The notes under the pieces were generated by a model. The model made no database searches, was not told the DNA's origin, and saw nothing but the letters and a program-made list of their open reading frames with translations. A DNA stretch of 64,000 bases from Aplectana chamaeleonis (taxonomy: Eukaryota; Nematoda; Chromadorea; Rhabditida; Cosmocercidae). Positions 24,680-43,600 of the stretch are shown piece by piece (position 1 is the stretch's first letter; every line of letters starts with the position of its first letter). Made by a program: the position numbers and the translations under genes. Where the stretch lies: positions 642,501 through 706,500 of the forward strand of contig JAPDOI010000139.1 of the NCBI GenBank assembly GCA_029168955.1. Reading direction: 5' to 3'.

Positions 24680-26840
24680 AGGGGATCACAGAATATTCCA
24701 GGGAAAAGGTGCGCTCATAAGTTTCGCGCTAACTCTTGCAACCTTATTCTCGTCTTTCTGCGGCAATCATCAAGCTTCGGGTTGGAAAAGCCTCAAAATT
24801 TCTGGCAACGGCGACTACTTGCTCTGAATGAACACAATGAGGACCGAGTAAGGAATTGAACTGTGTATGTAATTACCAGTGGCTCTCATAATTCCTCCAA
24901 GTGAAAACGGCCTGAGATTGACTTCTATTGGCCAGACATTCTGGTAGCGCAGTAGAGACTGAAAAATTTCTAGCCACAAATATTGGTCTCAGAGAGAAAT
25001 AAACTCGTAGTCTCAAACCTCAAATGCAACCCAAGCGTAAGGCGATATGACGTCGTAGAACAGATCTATTCGAACCTTTGCAACAGCCATCTAGAAAGAA
25101 ACAGAGCGGTTAACCAAACTCTGCACAAGGAATAACCAAAACAAGGAACAGCCTAAACATGGAACAGCCAAAACAAGGAAGAAACGTAGTCACCACATCA
25201 CAGGTGAGTGAACATTGTCGAGTCGATAAGATTGTCAGCAGGAGTGGTTGGCTAGACTCTAGTTTCGACTGATTTGTCAAGACCACTGTTCGAACGTCTT
25301 CTCGGGTCTGATTTGCGTGATGAAGGGCACATCAGAATCTGGGCATGATAGTTCTGCTTTAGGTAACATACGGTGGTATCTCGCATGGAACCCAATTAGG
25401 AAACCTCGCAAAGTGATCATCACCGTCAGACTCATATATCATCACCGTCAGACTCATATATTCGTGGGGAAGTTCCCGAGAACGACAGCAGAACTTCCCT
25501 CGAAACAACTGGGGAACTTACCCCGAATCGGGGGGAGGCGAAGGGGACCTCTCGACAGCAGAATAATAGGGGAAGTTCCCACAGCAGGAGTTCCCTTGTT
25601 CTCCCGACTGCAGCTCTTCCCGCGACCTTCTGACTGCAGATCTTCCCATTGTTCAATGATTGATCAAAAATCAGCTTGCTAGAATTCGCTGTTTTCGACA
25701 GTCTTCTGTTCCCGCAAAACTGCAGTCGGTCCAAAAATATTCACCTCTGACGAAAGGTTACAGAGAAGCTTATTATCTTCTCTAAAATTCAGACAGAGAT
25801 GCCCTACGTAGTCCTTGAGTAGCAGATCTGCACCATCGAACCCACATTGGCTGGCTAGGTGACTCCCGGATATCAATAATCAAGTGGTTGTGAAAGCGTT
25901 TCAGAGAGAACGTTTCCGATCTAGCCTAAAATTTTCAAATGAGGGTTGTTTGAGGTTGCTGATTACGAATCTGGGGCCTATTTGGCATTCGCCAAAGATT
26001 TCGACACCTTTGCCTCGAAGCTCCCCACTGTGAGTAATTTTTGGAGGTCAACGGCGGCTTTTGACCATTTTTGAAAAGCTATGGAAACTTTTCTCAGAGT
26101 TTTCCTGTGGGGTTGTTCGCTGCACCTAACACGAATGTTAGGTCCTTGTATTGGTTTTCAATGGTTTATGGGAGGTTACGGTAAGCACACGGCGGCTTGG
26201 TCAATGTCTCACAATCAGATTAGGCTTAAAACCTTGTTTTGAGTGCTATCTAGGGCTGAGCACGAACTTGTGATTAACTTTTCAATTTTCAAATGGCTTT
26301 GGTAGGTTGCGTCCCTTAACGGACCTTATACCTACCACTGTCTACAGTAACCCTAACAATTTGGACACATGGATCCCAGAACCGTGTTCAGCACCCTAAT
26401 TGACCCCATAGAATCGGTACTCTTTGAAAATTGCAAGATCGACCCTTTCGCCAAGCTCAAAAATGCTTACAACTTCGTTCAGAGGTGTCCTCAGGTGGAT
26501 CAGATCTCAGAGCGGAAGAGAGCGTGCCAAAATTGATGAGAAAATTCTCACCATCTTTGAAATAGCCATTGAGATTTTAGAGCCAAATTCAACACTTGCA
26601 AAACTGACCTAGTCCACTATCTTAGGCCCCAGGGGCATTGAACGGCAGGCGTAAACATAATGTCAAACCAATGCAAATACTTCTCATGTTAGGTTTACCT
26701 CAATACTGTTATCTGCTATCCTAGCAGATTAGAGCATTGAGTCATCACTCACCACCAAAGCAGCTAAGTAAAGGCTTCCTGATGTAACACTAGGGATCGC
26801 TTCGAGTTTTCAACACTACTGGTGGAGTGGACCCCTAAAC
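24680..26840. other. intergenic stretch, no gene recognised
   Basis: A 22-bp unit (ATCATCACCGTCAGACTCAT and two more bases) is duplicated in tandem at 25418-25461, followed by several GGGAAGTTCCC-type short palindromes to 25620. The 121-codon frame over this block (25317-25682) is probably a by-product. From 25870 to 26840 nothing was recognised. Confidence 0.35.
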
Positions 26841-26841
26841 C

Positions 26842-27450
26842 TCTAACGGCAGTGTTTACGATAAAAAAGGTCATCGAGTGTTGACCGGAAGTATATTGCA
26901 CCAGAGCCCACTGCAGCAATAATGGCGAAAGAATGGCTAGAAACATAAAAAGCCCCAAACCGCCCTGTACCTTGTATGCGCTATGCCATATGTTCGCACT
27001 GGCGGTTGAGGGAGCGGGCAGAGCAGGCATAATACAACCAAGTTTGAGGGCTGTAAAGCGCTATCCATGACTCGTTTTTAGTAATTCTTTCTCATTATTG
27101 TTGAAATGTTCCCCTATGCTATCGATTCCCGGTGAGAACACGAAGACCATTTTCATTGTGAATAGTGTCTAAGGCACTGTTTCCTAAATTATTCCGGACC
27201 CACTCTTTAGTTGTTTGTTTGTGATCACTTCGGTCTCCTGCTGAAGATTTTCTACGAAATAATAAATGACTGCCTTCGAAAATTATGAAAGTCAGTGCCA
27301 CCAGGTAGAGCTCACCGTATAAGGTCAACTCCCGCCGATTTGTAGAATACTGTTTCAGTAGAAAGTAAACGTAAAATTGTCGCTTGAAACACCACATTTT
27401 TTTCTCTCGAACACTGCCATGAAATAGCGATAAGGTTGACACAATGAGTT
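26842..27450. other. intergenic, partial GGCAGTGT-family MITE
   Basis: ACGGCAGTGTTTACGATAAA at 26846 is the left tip of the GGCAGTGT family. A weak inverse (TTTCATTGTGAATAGTGTC) follows near 27153. No complete palindrome is visible, so this is a decayed or interrupted copy. The minus-strand frames here show no domain. Confidence 0.35.
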
Positions 27451-27580
27451 TGGGAAGGTTTTTTGTTGTCTGAAAGAACATTTTGGTCAATACTGCAGGT
27501 CTTTCGTCTACCGCGATGCCATCCCGTCGGCGTGGCAGTTTGTGATAGAGAAAAACGGGTTCGCTTGATAGATTTCTCGC

Positions 27581-27789
27581 GTGATCGCTATGGAAGGTGC
27601 AGCCCCGTACTCATATCAAAGAGAAATAGAAAAATCGTTAAAACTTCTCGAGCTGCTGTCTCAGAGAAGCGCTTCGAAATCAGATGTCCTATTACGTCTC
27701 CTCCTTCTGCACCGAGCCTTCTACGCTGAACATCATTTGGTACCGGCTACCTATCGGAATCACTTCGAAAACGTTCTCCTTTCTCAAGT
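27581..27789 (+). CDS. possible coding exon, unknown protein
   Basis: An open stretch starting at an ATG at 27590 reads MEGAAPYSYQREIEKSLKLL. It continues with a leucine-rich, charged helical pattern (LLELLSQRS, LLRLLLLHRAFY) until a possible GT donor after SQ near 27789. The composition is unlike the surrounding MITEs and looks more protein-like than other frames in the area. I recognise no family and cannot find a following exon with confidence, so it may be a chance frame. Confidence 0.2.
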
Positions 27790-27849
27790 TTTTACCACTG
27801 ACGTGGACCAAACTAAAATAAACAAAAAAAACTTTGTGGACAAATCGTA

Positions 27850-28970
27850 GTTTGAGAGAGTATTCCTGGAGTATGAGGCTCATTCGGTCGAGGACAATGA
27901 AGAAAAACAAAAAGGCCTCCGTATTCGAGAAAAAAATTATGCTGGCTTGGTTACGTATTGATCACACATTGGCACGCGAGGAATATTTTAATCTCTTTGA
28001 CACTGGTTATTCTTACGTTGTTTGCTGGAACGTAAATGTGAGATGCTATGTATTTCTTGATTTTTCGTACTTTCTTCGCAGCAACAGCCTGTCTGCTTCT
28101 TTTCGTTTGATTATCACTATATGAGCTTTCACCTTTACACCGATTTCCACATTTTCTTTCCTTATCTCAACACACAAAGTCATCTGAATTCGCGGTTCAA
28201 CCTTTCACTCGATTCAGTAAGCGAAAATGAACTGTTTTTGATTTTAGCTTAAGAATCCTTTCAATCTCATTTTTGATTAAATTCGTTTCCTCATACTGCC
28301 ATGGGTGCAATTCAGCTTTGAGTTCATCTAATGGAAATTTCTGCCTCGTTCAAACAAAGTAAAATTCTGGGGGTATATCAATCCCTCTGGGGATCCGCGA
28401 CGCATTCTGCTTCCATTCAGAACTGTAGAGGCTTTTGAATGTGTATTGGGTCTAAACAAAGACTTGTGGGGGTCAGCCGTTGTTCAAGTCAGTGCTGTTA
28501 TCCTTCCTGACATGTCTAGTACTAACCTAGCGACCCCGTAGGGAGAGAAAGCTTTGTTGGCACTGGACGAGGATCGATCACTCGACCGACAGTATGATAC
28601 TTTTATTAACTGCTTCGTTTTTCCAATTGATTCGTTATCTTTTTTTTAACTCACTGATGAGGAAAAAATTATGAAAATAGGGGAGTATTGCAAAAAATAA
28701 AAAGGGTAATTAATAATTTGATTGAATAAATTGGTAATGAGTTCTTATCATGCTCCATTATAAAACTGATTTAGTGCCCACATGAAATCTATTCGGAAGC
28801 TAAAAAACAATTTTTCTCCTATTCATGCTCAAAAATCTTTGTCACTATATTTCATACGGAATTGCTCAGAACATTTAAATTTAGTTATGTTTCAAGCACT
28901 GATGCACTCATCTTCAGGGACACTGGCTATAGCTAGCTGAGTGAGCGGAAAACACTTTTTAACCCTCGTC
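27850..28970. other. intergenic stretch, nothing recognised
   Basis: T-rich sequence with one 96-codon frame (27834-28124) lacking motifs. No inverted repeats longer than about 15 bp were seen. Confidence 0.3.
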
Positions 28971-28973
28971 CCA

Positions 28974-29448
28974 TAAGTACAGTCCAACCTCAGAATCGAA
29001 TATTTGTATTCCTGCTTCGCTTGGAGAAAATATCACGCTGATCACAATGGCGTGTCCAGGATCGCTCAGAACTCACTACGAACGGAGTTATGGCCCCTCA
29101 AAGATTCTGAATTTGAACGGCGAGAAGTTCGCGGACGAGTTGTCTCGAGTTTTTTTTTCTGGTTAGTAGCAGCCACTGTTCTGAAACAGGTCGCAATATA
29201 AAGCCGGACCGAAAACAAATTGAAGAACATAGATTTGGATTAAATCATTCGCGCTCCTCTTCCCTTTTGAGATAAGAAGCTTGCACGGGAGCGTCACTCA
29301 TTGTTTCATTCAAAGGGGGCGTGGTCGACTTTTTCCTCGCTTTTTCTCGCTTATCAAAGCGAATTGAGATTTCGCGCTTGGCAGGGTTGCTATACACGGG
29401 GCAAATGAAATATAATATCATAAATTACCCCTCAGCTTAGAACATACT
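28974..29448. mobile_element. MITE family ACAGTCCAACCTCAGA, first of three adjacent copies
   Basis: Opens with AGTACAGTCCAACCTCAGAA. Its right half has GGGGGCGTGGTCGACTTTTT, CTCGCTTATCAAAGCGAATT and GCGCTTGGCAGGGTTGCTAT, the complement of the left half of the copy at 29903-30383. The open frame at 29004-29201 lies within it and is not a gene. Confidence 0.6.
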
Positions 29449-29450
29449 TC

Positions 29451-29902
29451 CAAAGGCACAGTACACCCTCAGACATGAATTCTGTAATTTTTATTTTATT
29501 AGTAGACCACTCCTATATAACACGTGCCAAGTGCGAAATATCATTCCCTCTAAATAAGCGAAATACAAGCGACCACCACAGGTCCCCTGCCAGATTTCCG
29601 AACTCGATAGCGGCTGGATGGGTGGATGATTTTTCAACGAGTCTCCGTTCTTCAGTCCATTGAAGGACTGTCTCCCTTTCCTGGCTCGCTCTCGCGCAAC
29701 GATTGCCAATGAAGAGATATGCAGGCATGAGGCAACTCGTCCTCCAATTTTTTACCTTTAAAATAGAAGCATCTTCAAGAAGCCATAACTCTGTTTATCG
29801 GGGGTCTTAAGTGATTCAAGGGATACCACTGTGATCAGCGTGTGACTCTCTGCAAGATCAGCATAAAAACTGAAAAATAATTTCCTGGGTTTTCTGTGCC
29901 TT
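29451..29902. mobile_element. MITE family ACAGTCCAACCTCAGA, second copy
   Basis: Opens with AAAGGCACAGTACACCCTCA and closes with TTTTCTGTGCCTT. Its left arm (CAAGTGCGAAATATCATTCC, AAATAAGCG, GACCACCACAGGTCC) is a diverged form of the left arm of the third copy. It lies head-to-tail between the other two with almost no spacer. Confidence 0.55.
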
Positions 29903-30383
29903 AAAGGCACAGTCCAACCTCAGAGGTAATTTTTGATATTTTGGTCCGGTCGCCGCCTATAGCAACCCTGCCAAGCGCGAAATCTCAATTCGCTCAAATA
30001 AGCGAGAAAAAGTTAGGAAAAAGTCGGCCACGCCCCCTTGAAAGAAAAAATGGGTAACGCCCACCGCCAGGTTTCCGACCTCAATAGAGAAGAGACGCGC
30101 GAATGTTTTTATTCAAAATCTATGTTCTTCCTTTTGTTTTTGGTCTGTTTTTATATTGTGACCTGCTTCAGAAATATTGCTGCGAATAACGAGAAAATAC
30201 AGGCTCGGGACAACTCGTCCGCGAACTTCTACCAGTCCAAATTCGAAATTTTTGAGGAGCCGTAACTCAGTTCGCAGTGAGCTCTGAGCGATTCAGAAGA
30301 CACCATTGTGATCAGCATGAAATTTTCTCCAAGATAGGCTGAAATACAAAAAATTGATTCTGAGCTTGGACTGTGGCTTTAAG
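29903..30383. mobile_element. MITE family ACAGTCCAACCTCAGA, third copy
   Basis: Opens with TAAAGGCACAGTCCAACCTC and closes with GAGCTTGGACTGTGGCTTTA, good inverted ends about 480 bp apart. The left arm has CAACCCTGCCAAGCGCG, AAATCTCAATTCGCTCAAAT and GGCCACGCCCCCTTG, mirrored in the first copy. Confidence 0.65.
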
Positions 30384-30620
30384 CTGCAAGCATCTCGAAC
30401 TTGTGAGACAGAACACTGTCGCCGTGCACATTTTCTTGAGTCGCTGAATTAGAATTCTAAGGTGTTCTGTTCGTGGTCGTGCAACGAAAAATCGTCAGTT
30501 TAGATGAGTAGCTGCCGCATCTTTAACCACACTTTCAACATTCCACTGCATTTCTTTCGAATGCTAAGAGAAGTCGCACAACAGCGAATTCGGAGGTGCA
30601 TATGTGTATTCTGCTTCATA

Positions 30621-31116
30621 TTAAAGGCAGTGTCCACGATAAAATCAGTCTCTGAGTTTTCACGGGAAATCGGAAAAATTTCGTGCCCTATTTAACCAGA
30701 ATCATTGAGAAAACGGCTAAGAACGCGCACGAACGAGCCCTAAACGGCCCTAATTTGAGTGTTCCGCTCAAGCAACGCCCACTCCCTCAACGACTACCGA
30801 TAAAAATTGTCCAACTCAAAATTTCAGTTTGGGGAGGTAATCGATCATCAAATGGGGTAAGTTTAGTTAGGTGGAGTGGACTATAGTCCCCTGAATGTAT
30901 GCTGTTTCCTCAAGATGGGTTTTCCAGTAATTTACGGATCAGTGGCGGTTGAAAGGAGTGGGCGTTGCGTGAGAGGAACTCTCAAATTGAGGGCCGTATT
31001 GGGCTCTTCTGTGCTTGTTCCTAGCCGATTTTCAACATTACTGGTAAATTTGGACTTGGACGTCTTTATATCCGGTGAAAACTCGGAGACTGACTTTATC
31101 GTGGAGACTGCCTTCA
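30621..31116. mobile_element. MITE family GGCAGTGTCCACGATAAA, copy 1
   Basis: Left tip TTAAAGGCAGTGTCCACGAT, right tip TTTATCGTGGAGACTGCCTT. Subterminal arms also pair: GTCTCTGAGTTTTCACGG with CGGTGAAAACTCGGAGAC, and CAACGCCCACTCC with GGAGTGGGCGTTG. About 496 bp, no coding capacity. Confidence 0.75.
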
Positions 31117-31431
31117 AGTGTGATCTGTAATCTGGCTTGGCACGAAAGATCAAACCTCTAGGTCTCTTACTCACTGGTTTTCGAGAAGCAGACAAGACAC
31201 TGGTTGTTTTAAAGTTTTGGGTGGATGAAACCCCGAGTTGTGACGCCACAGAGGCCTGACGAAATCGAGTTCTCTTACAGCCTTCATTTAAATCAGTTTA
31301 ACTGAATCAGTTTATATGTTTCGAAAAGGGAGGATCCACTACTAACTAGTGAAAAAATAACGCCCACTGAAGCCCAAGAGGCTACCGGTTGTTGCGACTC
31401 TGAACATGTGGTTTTTTCTGAGTCGGACCAC

Positions 31432-31922
31432 TTAAAGGCAGTGTTCACGATGAGAATCGTTTTTCTGCTTTTCCGCATATCTTGAAGACGGTCCCATGCT
31501 GATTCCAATAATTTCAGAATCGTACAAGACCTCCTAGGAACGGAGATATGGTCCCTCGAAAATTGGGATAGGGAAGCATGGTGGACGAGTTGTCCGAGGC
31601 TTGTAATTGCCGTCTTTTGCAGCCGATGTATGCGAGCTGACCTGGGTAAAGAGAGAAGTTGAGAACGTAGGGAAGAACGGGGCTATTGATCGGAAACCAT
31701 CGCTCATCTCACAATCTCGAGCATTCATTTATTCACGTCGGTGGGCGTGGAAAGTGCATCTGGGGTGTGACGAGCTGACGAGTGTCCAACTTTGGGGCCG
31801 TAGGGGACCGTTTCAAGCTCAGTTTTCTTAGTTTTTCCAACGTTAGGGTTGCGCTAGGCCCCGCAGCTGACGATCTCCACCAAAAAATCAGACATGGTTT
31901 TTATCGTGGACACTGCCTTTAA
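31432..31922. mobile_element. MITE family GGCAGTGTTCACGAT, copy 2
   Basis: Left tip TTAAAGGCAGTGTTCACGAT, right tip TTATCGTGGACACTGCCTTT. The internal 250 bp (ATGCTGATTCCAAT, GCATGGTGGACGAGTTGTC, CCGATGTATGCGAGCTGACC) is shared with 38833-39130 and, inverted, with 38148-38340. It lies about 160 bp upstream of copy A of the enzyme gene, so it is part of that gene's 5' flank. Confidence 0.75.
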
Positions 31923-32076
31923 CGAGGTTCCTTGCGCCTTCTATTGCACTGGGGTATTCGAACATCTGTTAGCATAGATTTTTGGGATTTTCTAATTTGT
32001 TTTCTAATTTGAAAATTTTCGAAACACACGCGAGTCGATTCGAAAGCACATGTATTATATATAGTAGGTCCGCATG

Positions 32077-32082
32077 TTCCAG
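32077..32082 (+). promoter_or_regulatory. probable trans-splice (SL) acceptor of enzyme copy A
   Basis: GTTCCAG ends 2 bp before the start codon at 32085. Nematode genes are often trans-spliced at such a site close to the ATG, so mature mRNA would start almost at the initiator. This supports the chosen start. The equivalent place in copy B reads TTTTTTCAAC, without the AG. Confidence 0.5.
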
Positions 32083-32084
32083 AT

Positions 32085-39827
<7,743 letters not shown>

Positions 39828-39912
39828 GTTGTATAATAATAATAACAAATTTTGTAAAGTTGTATATGTTTTATGTTGAATATTAAGTGTATGTCGATTA
39901 AATTACCAACGA

Positions 39913-39918
39913 AATAAA
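39913..39918 (+). terminator. candidate polyadenylation signal of copy A
   Basis: AATAAA 86 bp after the TAA stop of copy A, in an AT-rich 3' flank (repeated AATAATAATAAC just after the stop). Spacing and sequence suit a nematode 3' UTR end. No RNA evidence is available here. Confidence 0.5.
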
Positions 39919-40028
39919 AATTCACTCCACTTGGTGCGCTTTGTTATATGTCTAAATTCGGTAAGCGAAATAAATTTCTACGCAACAGATAAGGATTCAT
40001 CACGGCTTGCATTTATATGTATTACCTC

Positions 40029-40170
40029 TAAGGCCCTAGTTATACATCGGCGTTCCGCTGCCGCTGACGTCCGCTGCATGTCTGCTATTGGTCAATTTTG
40101 AAATCTCACCAACTGCAGACGTCCCGCGAAGACCAGCGGAAGCGAAAAGCAGATCTATAACTAGGGCCTT
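40029..40170. mobile_element. 142-bp MITE, TAAGGCCCTAGTTATA ends
   Basis: The left end AAGGCCCTAGTTATACATC and right end GATCTATAACTAGGGCCTTA are near-perfect inverted repeats of about 18 bp. Inside, CGCTGCCGCTGACGTCCGC and GACCAGCGGAAGCG also pair loosely. It lies between the stop of copy A and the start of copy B. Confidence 0.7.
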
Positions 40171-40232
40171 ATGTTTCCCTCTCGAACACCAAAACGATGC
40201 ACGTGCTTCTGTGAAGTTCAGAATCTGAAAAA

Positions 40233-40567
40233 CCTGGGGCCGCATGCAAGAACGCGCCGGCTGGGGCAGGGGCAGTGCAGTCGGCGCCTTTGAAGATCGC
40301 CCTTGCTCACAAGACAGGACCCGTCTATCGTGGTACGTCACAAGTCAAGACGCGTATGTCGTGCCCCATCGCTGTGCCCTAGCCGCCCCAGCTAGGAGAT
40401 TGGAGCGGCCGGGGGCAGCGAGAAGAACTGCTGGGGCACGGCATACGTGTCTTGACTTGTGACGTACCACGATAGACGTGTCCTGTCTTGTGAGCGAGGG
40501 CGATCTTCAAAGGCGCCGACTGCACTGCCCCTGCCCCAACCGGCGCGTTCTTGCATACGGCCCCTGG
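40233..40567. repeat. long GC-rich hairpin, arms about 130 bp
   Basis: The left arm (CCTGGGGCCGCATGCAAGAA, GGGGCAGGGGCAGTGCAGTC, GGCGCCTTTGAAGATCGCC, CTATCGTGGTACGTCACAAG) is repeated in inverse complement on the right, ending TTCTTGCATACGGCCCC. Mismatches are few. The roughly 60-bp centre is GC-rich. It sits 90 bp upstream of the start of copy B, so it occupies the likely promoter region of that gene. Confidence 0.8.
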
Positions 40568-40654
40568 ATTCCCTTCAAGAATTCCTTTTGCTCTGAACCC
40601 AGCCGAACCTGTTCATCAGACTGATGCTGAAATTCTGACTCCATTTTTTCAACT

Positions 40655-43600
40655 ATGTCAGCAGCGGCCGGTCAACTTCTCAAGAGGGTGCTCATGGTCA
40701 CACCAAAGCACTTCACTGTCGAGGTTCGTTGGAGTACAACCAGAGACTGCGCTCATCAGCGATGATTCGGTGATTTAATGGACCAGGAGGGCGACGACGT
40801 TGTATTTAGCGCTAAAAAATTGCGGAGCATACCATCAAAACTTACCCCATACTCATGCGTTTATCCTTATCCTCCATTTCTCCGCTAGTCGCAGGGTTGG
40901 GCATCACTATCATAGGAGTGGTGCGGTTTTGAGAGTGATTTCTTCATTTTCGTAGTTGCTTTTTTTCGAAAAACATCCGCTTCGAATCTACAATAGTGAT
41001 AATACGACTGCGAGTAGCTCGGAAATGAAGGATAACTATTTCGCCTCCAGAGACACATCTCTGTTGCAGTACACAATCAATCCATGGAAGAAAGTCGCTG
41101 ATGAGCGTAAAACAGCATTTGAACAATGGAATTCATTGAAGACGACCATCGAAAAGGAGGGAGTAGAGGTAGAACGTTACTTAGATTTTCCTGACCGAGA
41201 TCCACAGCTCCATGCATCGGCTTCCGTCACCTACACTGCGTATCATAAAGATAGGAGACCCCCTGAATTTGCTGAATTTGTCGGTCTCGTGTTTGTTGGG
41301 CAAGATAGATCTTTTTCTTCGATACTACTGTGATCAGAATCTAAAATAACCCCCGTATATCTCTTTTTGGTTAGATCGAATGTTTGTGCATTTTTCTAGA
41401 ATAAATTAAAGTAAAAAAAATGACAAAATGACAGCATGAAAAGAAAAACAGGGCAAGAATGAACAAAATCTCTGAAATCTAAATCAGTGGAAACGAATCA
41501 CTAGCAAACTGATTGTTGACTGTTAATAAATGTGTTTGTTGGTGTGTTGGATACTCTGATCATCGATCGGAACTGCGGTCACAGATCTCCCATAATCTGT
41601 CAGAGCCTTCTCAGATAAAAACAGCCCACTTCCCGCCGGCCAAGTCGGGCTAGTCGACTTCGGGCGGCCCCAATTTTGTGGGCGTGGCACAGCGCCCCAC
41701 TTCCCGCTGAGAGAGAGGCTTTACCGTCTTTCCGCGGAGTTTCGGCGGGCAGTCGGCTATTGCTGGGGGTCGTCGAACACTCACTCATCGATTCCCACTC
41801 TGATATCATCATTGCACCACCCACTAGAGGGGCGCCAATGAACAATTGACGAGCAGAGAACGCTGTGCTGAGACCCTTACCAAAACCCGCGCTGCGTGCG
41901 ACGCTGGCCTTGGGCAGGTGAACCACTGTCCGTTAATGGCATCTGCGAATGGGAAGGCTGTACAAGACCAGTGAGTGTAGGGAGCTTCCCCGTAGAAGCT
42001 CACTCCTTACTTATCAATTGCAGTTCAAGATGAAATCCCCAGGAGCGGTTTTTTCGAATTTTGTTAGGAGGGATCTTTACTTAAAGAGTGATTTTTAAAT
42101 GTGCCGCAAACTGTTTTAGAATTGTCTTCTGTCCGTCATCAGATTAGCCGTAAGGCGGTGGCAGAAGGGCCGCAAAGTGCGTGTTCACCGTATACGGGCA
42201 GTCAACGAAACAGCGCTGCCGACTGCCCGCGACCGATCTATTGGCCTTCCGCGGGAGGGGTTACGGGACGTCGGCTAGTGGTACCGCGGGAAGTGTGATG
42301 CCTCTATCTGAGTTTGCCCATCAAGGACGTCTGCAGCTTGCGTTCGCCAGCATTCGGATGATCTCCAATGAGTACCAGAAGATATCAGAGTAACACTTAC
42401 TTTCATTTCCCCACGTTTTCGGGCGAAAAAGTTGTAGTTTCTAGCCGGACAACCAGAAAGTTCACGTGAGCAGGTCTGAGGTTGGCTTCTTTGCTCAGCA
42501 ATAACTATCTTGTCCAAAGTGAATAGTCTACAGTGCTGATCTCAACAAAATGAAGAATCTCTAGAATATTTAAGTTCGTGGGATCTGAGCCCATGGCCGG
42601 CGATTTCTCTGTATTTCTGCGCTCCAACAGGAAGTAACCGAGAAATGAAGCAAGATCGACTTCCGAAGGCAGATTAGTTTGGTCGAAAGTATACAAAATC
42701 GAGTATTTGTTGCAGCAAATGTGCGAAGAAGGCCTACCGACCATTAGATTTGTGATCACACAACTTTATCGGACGAGAAATCCGATTTGAAGGCAGCAGA
42801 CACGCTCGCAATTGTGGTTGAGATAACTACGTGAATCGAACCGTATGGCTTACAACATAATGCTTACGCGTTTTGAAGTGTCAAAAACGATCCAAAATGC
42901 CGCTACATGAGTTAGAAGTTGACCCCGCCCTGTATTTTCACGCCCCTGTATTTGCCCTTTTCCTCCAACGCAGGGTTGCTGAGCCATCTTCGCCGTCAGT
43001 GACGTGTGTGGTTCACTTGTTAGGCAATCTACCAACAGTACCGACGGTGAATATGACCCAAGAACCTTGCGTTGCAGGAAAAGGTCAAATACCGGGGGCG
43101 TGAAAATGTAGGGCGGGGCTAACTTCTAACTCATGCAGCGGCATTTTGGGTCGTTTTTGGCACTTCAAAATGCGTAGGAGTTGTAATCTGGGCCTTACCA
43201 TTCTATTTCCGTAGTTATCTCAATCACGTTTACGAGCGTGTATGCTGCCTTTAACTCAGAGGTGTCTTATCTTTTTGATACGCGATTCAAAACATGAAGT
43301 TATTCCAGAAAAGTGCAAAAACATTCAATCTAACCCAAAAGAAGTATACGGGGGTAGTTTTACATTCTGATTACAGTAGTATCGACGAAAAAGATCTATC
43401 TTGCTCAACAAACACGAGACCGACAAATTCAGGGGGTGTCCTATCTTTATGATACACAGTGTAGTACCGGTTTCGTTATATTCTAGGCCAGGATCATACT
43501 TCCAGCGACGAGGAAATCCAACAAATATTTGCCATCTATATCGAACGAAGATCAATATGCCCAATATGCGCTTTCGCTGGTCGCGAGAAGTATGATCCGG

